From Parachlamydiales bacterium (lineage in GTDB: Bacteria; Chlamydiota; Chlamydiia; Chlamydiales; JAJFMK01): a stretch of 11,014 bases of DNA. Every line of letters starts with the position of its first letter. The stretch's first letter is position 1. The notes beneath the pieces were generated by a model, which worked only from the letters and a program-made list of their open reading frames with translations, ran no database searches and had not been told where the DNA came from. Shown in pieces: positions 6,426-11,014 of this stretch. The DNA is taken from the NCBI GenBank assembly GCA_020050175.1, contig JAGVKY010000038.1:1-11014 (forward strand), in the 5' to 3' direction. The position numbers were made by a program, and so were the translations under genes.

Positions 6426-7100
6426 ATGATGGAAGTATTTGAGTGTGGTTTAGTTGACTCAACGCAAGAAGAGGCTAAGCGGTTAATTAAAAAAGGGGTA
6501 ACAAAAGGGGTTGTCTCTGCTGAAGGACAGAAGTCGGGAAAAGGTAGGGGAATCAAAACATGGGAATCGCCAAAAGGGAATCTCTATCTAACTTTCATTT
6601 TACAAATCCCACAAGATAAAATAAAAGAAAGCTCGACTCTTTCTTTAGTTTTAGCTGCAGTCACAGCCAATAAATTTAATCTCCAACTTAAATGGCCGAA
6701 TGATCTTCTGCACTTTAGAGCCAAGGTGGGAGGCATTCTTGGAGAAGGTCTTTTCGAAAAAAATTATTTTCTCCTTCTTGGTCTTGGGCTTAATGTGGGT
6801 TCACACCCAACTCTTGACCGACCTACAACCTCGATTGATCAAATCCTCGATCAAGCAGTCGATCTCAAATTTCTCCGCGAACTTGTTATCACCTCTTTTG
6901 ACACAGCCTTTAGTCTGTGGCTTGACAAAGGCTTCCTCCCCTTTTTCCCCCTTTGGAATTCCCTTCTCATCCATCAACCAGGTGACCAGCTCACTCTTCA
7001 AGGCAAGACTTACACTTATCTTGGATCTGACTCTTCAGGAGGGCTACAGGTGGAATACGAAGGAGTTTCGACTCTTCTCTCATCCGGCGAAATTGTTTGA
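6426..7100 (+). CDS. birA: Biotin–[acetyl-CoA carboxylase] ligase, catalytic type without HTH
   Basis: This enzyme makes biotinyl-5'-AMP and transfers biotin to a lysine of the carboxyl carrier protein AccB, feeding fatty-acid synthesis. The 224-aa protein starts directly in the catalytic domain and lacks the N-terminal winged-helix domain of E. coli BirA, so it should not act as a repressor. Motifs are DSTQEEAK (11–18), a biotin/adenylate loop SGKGRGIKTW (37–46, matching AGRGRRGRKW in E. coli), KWPNDLL (89–95), KVGGIL (100–105, Lys100 matching catalytic Lys183) and LGLGLNV (118–124). The small C-terminal β domain is at about 180–224. The loop is less arginine-rich than usual, but the residue matching Arg118 is kept (Arg41). 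The start is one of two consecutive ATGs (6426, 6429), with no clear Shine–Dalgarno sequence. It converges on nifU with 3 bases between stops. Confidence 0.92.
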   Translation: MMEVFECGLVDSTQEEAKRLIKKGVTKGVVSAEGQKSGKGRGIKTWESPKGNLYLTFILQIPQDKIKESSTLSLVLAAVTANKFNLQLKWPNDLLHFRAKVGGILGEGLFEKNYFLLLGLGLNVGSHPTLDRPTTSIDQILDQAVDLKFLRELVITSFDTAFSLWLDKGFLPFFPLWNSLLIHQPGDQLTLQGKTYTYLGSDSSGGLQVEYEGVSTLLSSGEIV

Positions 7101-7103
7101 CTT

Positions 7104-7832
7104 CTAGAGGTTGGGGGTGACGGTGAGGGAGGGGTGGATTTTGGCCCGGAGGACTTGCTGGATGTAGGAGAGGGTGGCGCCCGTTGAGGAATAGCAAGAG
7201 GTGCAACTTCCTTGGTAGGCGATGATCACTTCCCGCCCTTCAAGGAGGTTGAGAACTTCAACGCCGCCCGCATCGAGGGCGATATAGGGACGGATATCTT
7301 TATCAAGAACTTGTTCGATGGTGCCTAGCTGCTCGTTCAGCGGGAGTTCGAACCAGTTCTCGATGCCGCCAGGGACAATTTCGCCGTGGAAAGTGACCGG
7401 AGGGGCGTTATAGGAAGTGGGCAGCGGGATGTTCAGGCACGATTTAGCTGCTTCATCAACAGCTTCTAGGGCGAGATTGAGAAAAGGGAGCGATTCTTTG
7501 GGGAAAGGGCCCTCCACTTCACTTTCAATCAGGTCACTGGTGACACGCCGAGCTTGATCATAATTTTTTCCGATGACCCAGCGAGAAAGGGTTTCTCCAG
7601 CTCCAATCAGCGAAGAGGGGCCAAAGGCTAAAAATTTGGCGTCTACAATCTTTCCATCATCCGGATCTACTAGCCAAAAGAGCTCGATTGCATTTCCCTC
7701 TCCGGTATCTCCTGCACGGCCAGTGGCGAGGCGCATCCCCCTGTCTTCGTTAAAACGTCCAATGGAAGAGGGTTTAAGAATCCGCTCTTTTAATTTTTTG
7801 GGGTAAGTGGCCCAGGAAAAAAGGGGGATCAT
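7104..7832 (-). CDS. nifU: NifU-like protein: degenerate IscU-like domain plus intact Nfu domain
   Basis: A 242-aa two-domain protein. Residues about 20–135 match the IscU/NifU N-terminal scaffold by pattern (PSSIGRFNED, the GD at 41–42, DGKIVDAKFLAFG, TLSRWVIGK), but the three cluster-binding cysteines are absent. The first position is Ala40, FGPSS (70–74) replaces YGCGS, and the third position near 118 is Leu. Residues about 165–235 form an Nfu domain with DAGGVEVL (187–194) and the Cys210-x-x-Cys213 motif that in Nfu proteins binds or transfers an Fe–S cluster between two subunits. So it should work as a cluster carrier, not a scaffold; that is inference. Its ATG overlaps the nifS stop (ATGA), making coupled translation with the NifS-like protein likely. 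It is the last gene of the gpmA–nifS–nifU run and ends 3 bases from the convergent birA stop. Confidence 0.88.
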   Translation of the reverse strand: MIPLFSWATYPKKLKERILKPSSIGRFNEDRGMRLATGRAGDTGEGNAIELFWLVDPDDGKIVDAKFLAFGPSSLIGAGETLSRWVIGKNYDQARRVTSDLIESEVEGPFPKESLPFLNLALEAVDEAAKSCLNIPLPTSYNAPPVTFHGEIVPGGIENWFELPLNEQLGTIEQVLDKDIRPYIALDAGGVEVLNLLEGREVIIAYQGSCTSCYSSTGATLSYIQQVLRAKIHPSLTVTPNL

Positions 7833-8956
7833 AGAAGTCCTTGAGAAGCTTTTCTAAGAGGAAAATAACACTCTTCAAGAATTTTTACCCCTTCACTTAT
7901 CTCCTCTCGCGTATTCATACGGGAAAAGGTAAAACTTAAAGAGGTCAGGGCAATTTCTGGAGGGTAATGACAAGCAGTCAATAGGTGGCTGATCTCTTGA
8001 AAAATCCCTCCTCCCATGGAGGCGAAGAGCCCTTTTTCGTGGAGAGAAAAGAGAAGAGCTTCACTTCTGACCCCCGGAAAAGAGATCACGGAAGTTGTGG
8101 GGAGACGTTCTGTCCCCTTAAAAAGGATTTCAATTTCAGGAATGGCTTTTTTGAGCTCTTCTTCAAATTGTTCCCGCATCAAACTCCCTTCTAACTGCAA
8201 TGTCGAAAGATGGTCTCTTGCCTCAAGGGCAGCAACCCCTAAGCCCAAACACCGGGGAAGATCCATCATCCCGATGGCCTGCGGCTCACTTCCAAAAAGG
8301 AGGTCATTACTCCTTAGAGGTCTCTTGGACCATAATACGGCTGCCCCTCGCGGACCATGGATTGTTTCGAGAGAAAAGGTGATAAAATCGGCTCTCAGCT
8401 TCAGAGGATCTACCTCAGCTTTTCCAACGACATGGGAGAGGTCAAGATGTAATAGAACGCCCCGTTCATCCAAAAGAGGGTAGAGCTCATCAATAGGTTG
8501 AAGTGTCCCTAAAAGCCCGTGACCTAGAGATAATGTGAGAAGTGAGGTGCGAGGAGAGAGGGCTGCTTGTAGTCTCTCTGCAGTTAAACGGTCATCACGA
8601 TCGGTGGCGATAAGAGTCCCTTTACCACCCCAATCTTCAAGATGAGAAAGGGCAAAAATCTGGGTTGCTTCTTCGATTTGCGAAGTTAAAAAATGACTTT
8701 TGCCAAAACCTCTTCCCCACTCTTCAAAGACAAAACGGAAGAGGGCATCCATGGCCGCCATTCTAGAAGGGGCAAAAAAAAGAGATCCCGTCCCTTGAGT
8801 AGGAAATAATTTATCGATTTGCTCAAAAGCTTGATTAAGAGAACGGACCTCCTTTTCGCCATAAAGAGAAAAAGGGGAGATCCATCCAGCCTTTTTGATC
8901 GCCTCTAGCACGCCCTTTGATGGGGGGGAAGCGGTGGCATTATCGAAGTAGAGCAT
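7829..8956 (-). CDS. nifS: NifS/IscS-like class V aminotransferase fold protein, catalytic residues lost
   Basis: By fold this is a cysteine desulfurase relative: YFDNATASPP at the start, HLDLSHVVGK (matching the PLP-pyridine Asp motif, Asp172), GTLQPI, and LSFTFSRMNTREEI near the end (matching RFSLGRFTTEEEI). Key residues are missing, however. The SGHKIxGPKG motif reads SLETIHGPRG, so the Schiff-base Lys is Thr198. The PLP-stacking His of TEHKA is Glu96 (IEEAT). The active loop ASMGGGIFQE has no Cys. It is therefore unlikely to be a working desulfurase. I start it at ATG 8956: this aligns with the family N-terminus (375 aa), has AGAGGG just upstream and overlaps gpmA by 17 bases. The ATG at 9010 would add 18 unmatched residues. 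Possible roles are a structural partner of the NifU-like protein or a regulator; neither is shown by the sequence. Confidence 0.85.
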   Translation of the reverse strand: MLYFDNATASPPSKGVLEAIKKAGWISPFSLYGEKEVRSLNQAFEQIDKLFPTQGTGSLFFAPSRMAAMDALFRFVFEEWGRGFGKSHFLTSQIEEATQIFALSHLEDWGGKGTLIATDRDDRLTAERLQAALSPRTSLLTLSLGHGLLGTLQPIDELYPLLDERGVLLHLDLSHVVGKAEVDPLKLRADFITFSLETIHGPRGAAVLWSKRPLRSNDLLFGSEPQAIGMMDLPRCLGLGVAALEARDHLSTLQLEGSLMREQFEEELKKAIPEIEILFKGTERLPTTSVISFPGVRSEALLFSLHEKGLFASMGGGIFQEISHLLTACHYPPEIALTSLSFTFSRMNTREEISEGVKILEECYFPLRKASQGLL

Positions 8957-9617
8957 TTCCCTCTTTAAAGTAAGAAATAGGCTTTCCGAGCGGAATTTCG
9001 AGAGAAACAACTTCTTCAGGAGATAAACGATCGAGCTCCATCATAATAGAGCGGAGCGAGTTCCCATGGGCAACAATCAAAATTCTTTCGCCGCGGTTGA
9101 TCCGAGGTAAAATTTCTTGATCGAAGTAGGGAAGGGTCCTTTCGGATGTCATCTTGAGGCTTTCCCCTCCAGGAGGAGCAACATCGAAACTTCTCCGCCA
9201 GATCTCAACCTGCTCTTTTCCAAATTTTTCTCTGGTTTCATCTTTATTCAAACCCTGGAGTTCCCCATACATTCTTTCATTTAATTGCCAAGCACGTGTG
9301 ATAGGAAGAAGCCTTTCTTCAGTCTTTTTAGAATAAATTTTTGACCACTCAGCCTTAGGGTCGTTCTCTTCTGGAAGGAAGTAGGGAATTCTTCCTCCTG
9401 CAGTTGTTAAAGCTAAAACAGTTGTATGGATACAACGGCTGAGGGTGCTAGTGTAAACAGCATCCAAGGGAATTCCGTGTAAAGCTTCTCCAGCTTTTAA
9501 AGCCTCATTAATCCCCTTGTTGGAAAGGGGGACATCGACCCAGCCTGTAAAAAGATTTTCTTTATTCCAGACCGACTCGCCATGGCGCATCAAGATCAAG
9601 TTAGGCAGCTTTTTCAT
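8940..9617 (-). CDS. gpmA: 2,3-bisphosphoglycerate-dependent phosphoglycerate mutase
   Basis: This cytosolic enzyme interconverts 3- and 2-phosphoglycerate in glycolysis/gluconeogenesis through a phosphohistidine. The 225-aa protein carries RHGESVWN (11–18, phosphorylated His12), FTGWVDVPLS (23–32), YTSTLSRCIHT (55–65), LNERMYGELQGLNK (112–125, catalytic Glu114), WRRSFDVAPPGGES (140–153) and VAHGNSLR (182–189, His184). Compared with E. coli GpmA there is an insertion of about 26 residues before LNER (residues about 72–104) and a matching deletion after WRR-x-F (the loop before LxxTxxR). The long C-terminal tail of the E. coli enzyme is also missing. The length fits the chlamydial PgmA form. 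It is the first gene of the − strand run with nifS and nifU. No convincing Shine–Dalgarno sequence or promoter is visible in the 105 bases between it and the divergent rluB. Confidence 0.95.
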   Translation of the reverse strand: MKKLPNLILMRHGESVWNKENLFTGWVDVPLSNKGINEALKAGEALHGIPLDAVYTSTLSRCIHTTVLALTTAGGRIPYFLPEENDPKAEWSKIYSKKTEERLLPITRAWQLNERMYGELQGLNKDETREKFGKEQVEIWRRSFDVAPPGGESLKMTSERTLPYFDQEILPRINRGERILIVAHGNSLRSIMMELDRLSPEEVVSLEIPLGKPISYFKEGNALLR

Positions 9618-9722
9618 ACGCTAATCTTACACATTCAGGAATCCCAAGGGGAATTTAAAAGATTGTTTTAAATAGAAAACTCCCACATACTGTTTTCCAT
9701 TACTCTAAGTTGTGGTGTTCTT

Positions 9723-11014
9723 TTGTCTTCTATCCGTTTAAATCGTTATTTAGCTTCCTCAGGTCTTGCTTCACGCCGAACCGCTGAAGAGTTTATTCTC
9801 GAAGGTCGTGTTTCAGTTAATGGTGAACTGGCTACTTTGACTACAAAAGTAATGCCCGAAGATTCGGTTACTTTAGATGGCAAAGTGATCACTCCTGAAG
9901 GGGAAAAAGTCTATTATTTAATAAATAAACCTAGAGGGTATGTCTGTTCGACAAAAACCAACGGAGATCGTGGGATACTCGAACTTTTTAAAGATGTCCC
10001 GTACCGGCTTTTTACTGTCGGAAGATTAGACAAAGACACCGAAGGTCTTCTCCTCGTTACGAATGATGGCCATTTTGCAGACAATGTCATCCATCCTTCT
10101 CGCAACTTACAAAAAGAGTATGTCGCTAAAGTTGACCAAGAAGTTACTGATGAACATCTAAAGATTATCTCTGCAGGTACCTTAGTAGAAGGTGCGATGG
10201 TTGAGCCTATCCGTATTGAGAAAGTCAGAAAAGGGACAATGAAAATTGTCATTGGCGAAGGTAAAAAAAGAGAAGTTCGGCATCTGATGGAAGCGGCAGG
10301 TCTTGAGACGCGCCACTTAAAAAGAGTCCGTTTAGGTTCGCTTGTTTTAGGCGACCTTGCTACAGGCAGCTACCGCCCATTAGAGAAAGGGGAAATCGAG
10401 AGATTACTCGCTGGAACTAATGATGATTCTCTAGAAGTTCCTGAAGCACTTCTTGAGTTTCCAGAATTAACGGATGAAGAAATCTCTTCGAGTGAGAATT
10501 CTCGTGCAGGTTTTGACCCACAAGAGCAGCCTCGTGAAGGAGAGAGAAAGCCATCCCGTGAGAGATCTTTTGGCCGTCGGAATGATGGAGAGCGTCCTTC
10601 TTATGGCCGCCGAAATGACGGAGAGAGATCCTTTGGTCGTCGTCCTGACGGAGAAAGACCTTCTTTTGGTCGTCGTTCAGATGGGGAAAGACCTTCATTT
10701 GGCCGCCGCCCAGAAGGCGAGGAGAGACCAGCTTTTGGACGTCGTCCTGACGGAGATCGCCCATCGTTTGGCCGCCGTCCTGACGGTGATAGGCCATCTT
10801 TCGGCCGTCGTCCTGACGGAGATCGCCCATCGTTTGGGCGTCGTCCTGACGGAGATCGCCCATCGTTTGGGCGTCGTCCTGACGGTGATAGACCAGCTTT
10901 TGGCCGTCGCTCTGATGGCGATCGCCCGTCGTTTGGACGTCGTCCTGACGGTGATAGACCTTCATTTGGTCGTAGGAATGACGGTGAGAGATCTTTCGGT
11001 CGTCCAGATGGACA
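9723..11014 (+). CDS. rluB: RluB/RsuA-family rRNA pseudouridine synthase with repeat tail (3' end outside window)
   Basis: This family isomerises a uridine in rRNA to pseudouridine; RluB acts on 23S rRNA (E. coli position 2605) and RsuA on 16S. Residues about 4–50 are an S4 RNA-binding domain (IRLNRYLASSGLASRR). The catalytic domain spans about 62–230, with INKPRGY (67–73), GRLDKDTEGLLLVTNDG (100–116, catalytic Asp103), the LQKEYVAKV strand and GKKREVRHLM. Then comes an acidic linker (about 238–262) and, from residue 281, an Arg-rich repeat tail running off the window. No ATG fits the N-terminus. TTG at 9723–9725 gives the family start two residues before IRLNRYL, with only a weak GTGGTG upstream. 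The frame is open back to 9672 but has no better start. RluB versus another RsuA-family member is uncertain without the rRNA target. Tails of basic low complexity are known on RluB homologues. Confidence 0.9.
   Translation, partial: MSSIRLNRYLASSGLASRRTAEEFILEGRVSVNGELATLTTKVMPEDSVTLDGKVITPEGEKVYYLINKPRGYVCSTKTNGDRGILELFKDVPYRLFTVGRLDKDTEGLLLVTNDGHFADNVIHPSRNLQKEYVAKVDQEVTDEHLKIISAGTLVEGAMVEPIRIEKVRKGTMKIVIGEGKKREVRHLMEAAGLETRHLKRVRLGSLVLGDLATGSYRPLEKGEIERLLAGTNDDSLEVPEALLEFPELTDEEISSSENSRAGFDPQEQPREGERKPSRERSFGRRNDGERPSYGRRNDGERSFGRRPDGERPSFGRRSDGERPSFGRRPEGEERPAFGRRPDGDRPSFGRRPDGDRPSFGRRPDGDRPSFGRRPDGDRPSFGRRPDGDRPAFGRRSDGDRPSFGRRPDGDRPSFGRRNDGERSFGRPDG
10563..11014 (+). repeat. 33-bp tandem coding repeats in the rluB tail (about 11 residues each)
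   Basis: Fourteen visible units encode variants of RPSFGRRPDGD. Units are 30, 33 or 36 bases, all in frame, and the array continues past the window. The first five and the last two units use Glu at the end and more variable residues (RSFGRRNDGE, RPSYGRRNDGE). The central units (10725–10955) are nearly uniform. Units at 10824–10856 and 10857–10889 differ by a single base, pointing to recent duplication, while other units differ mostly at synonymous sites, pointing to selection on the protein. Each unit carries three Arg and about two acidic residues, one aromatic and two Gly: a flexible, disordered, net positive tail likely to contact RNA or ribosomes. Confidence 0.95.

Noticed and set aside
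6700..7107. 135-aa + strand open frame
   Set aside because: It overlaps the birA catalytic domain in another frame; the birA frame has all the motifs.
8016..8483. 155-aa + strand open frame
   Set aside because: It lies wholly inside the NifS-like gene on the other strand, has Arg/Ser-rich shadow composition, no ribosome binding site and no family match.
9663..9691. TTGTTT-17-CATACT as a promoter for rluB
   Set aside because: It matches three of six and four of six positions in an AT-rich region, which is too weak to annotate.
9914..10252. 112-aa − strand open frame
   Set aside because: It is antisense to the pseudouridine synthase catalytic core, with a Ser/Thr-rich shadow composition.
10417..10965. 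182-aa − strand open frame of repeated RQDDxQ-type sequence
   Set aside because: It is the antisense of the in-frame rluB repeats; any 33-base repeat without stops opens several frames. The + strand frame carries the enzyme.

Overview
The window reads as chromosome of a member of the Chlamydiae, most likely a non-Chlamydiaceae (environmental) lineage. The main reason is gene order. nifU–nifS–gpmA–rluB, birA and rodA sit together as I recall for Chlamydia trachomatis CT720–CT726. The dxr–rseP pair matches CT071–CT072, and the rseP protein has the long (about 610 aa) chlamydial form. The numbering is from memory and was not looked up. A type II toxin–antitoxin pair inside this block fits the richer gene content of environmental chlamydiae. 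No rRNA, tRNA, CRISPR array, insertion sequence or phage gene is visible, and no gap between genes exceeds about 175 bases.

Layout. (1) 84–511, + strand: an unrecognised Gly/Pro/Ser/Tyr-rich 123-aa ORF followed by a clear intrinsic terminator. (2) 629–5617, − strand: a tightly packed run read in the order rodA (SEDS glycosyltransferase), a hypothetical β-rich protein, dxr (MEP isoprenoid pathway), rseP (site-2 protease) and a small coiled-coil protein. Junctions are TAATG or ATGA overlaps, except for one 153-base gap before dxr. That gap may come from a frameshift in the hypothetical gene. (3) 5688–6263, + strand: a promoter with a small palindrome, a RelB/DinJ-type antitoxin and a YafQ-type toxin. 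(4) 6426–7100, + strand: birA, the biotin–protein ligase without a DNA-binding domain. (5) 7104–9617, − strand: gpmA, a NifS-like protein and a NifU-like protein in one overlapping operon, convergent with birA across 3 bases. (6) 9723 to the window end, + strand: an RluB/RsuA pseudouridine synthase with an Arg-rich tail of 14 visible copies of an about 11-residue repeat, still open at the window edge.

How the genes relate. The 629–5617 run is about the cell envelope: cell-wall polymerisation, isoprenoid precursors (including the lipid carrier of wall precursors) and intramembrane proteolysis. The 7104–9617 run joins glycolysis to an Fe–S-like pair. In that pair the NifS homologue has lost its PLP lysine, PLP-stacking histidine and catalytic cysteine. 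The NifU homologue has lost the three scaffold cysteines but keeps the CxxC of its Nfu domain.

The points most worth a second look are the doubly degenerate NifS/NifU pair, the YafQ toxin with Tyr in place of the catalytic His, the repeat tail on RluB, and the possible frameshift near 4078–4081.
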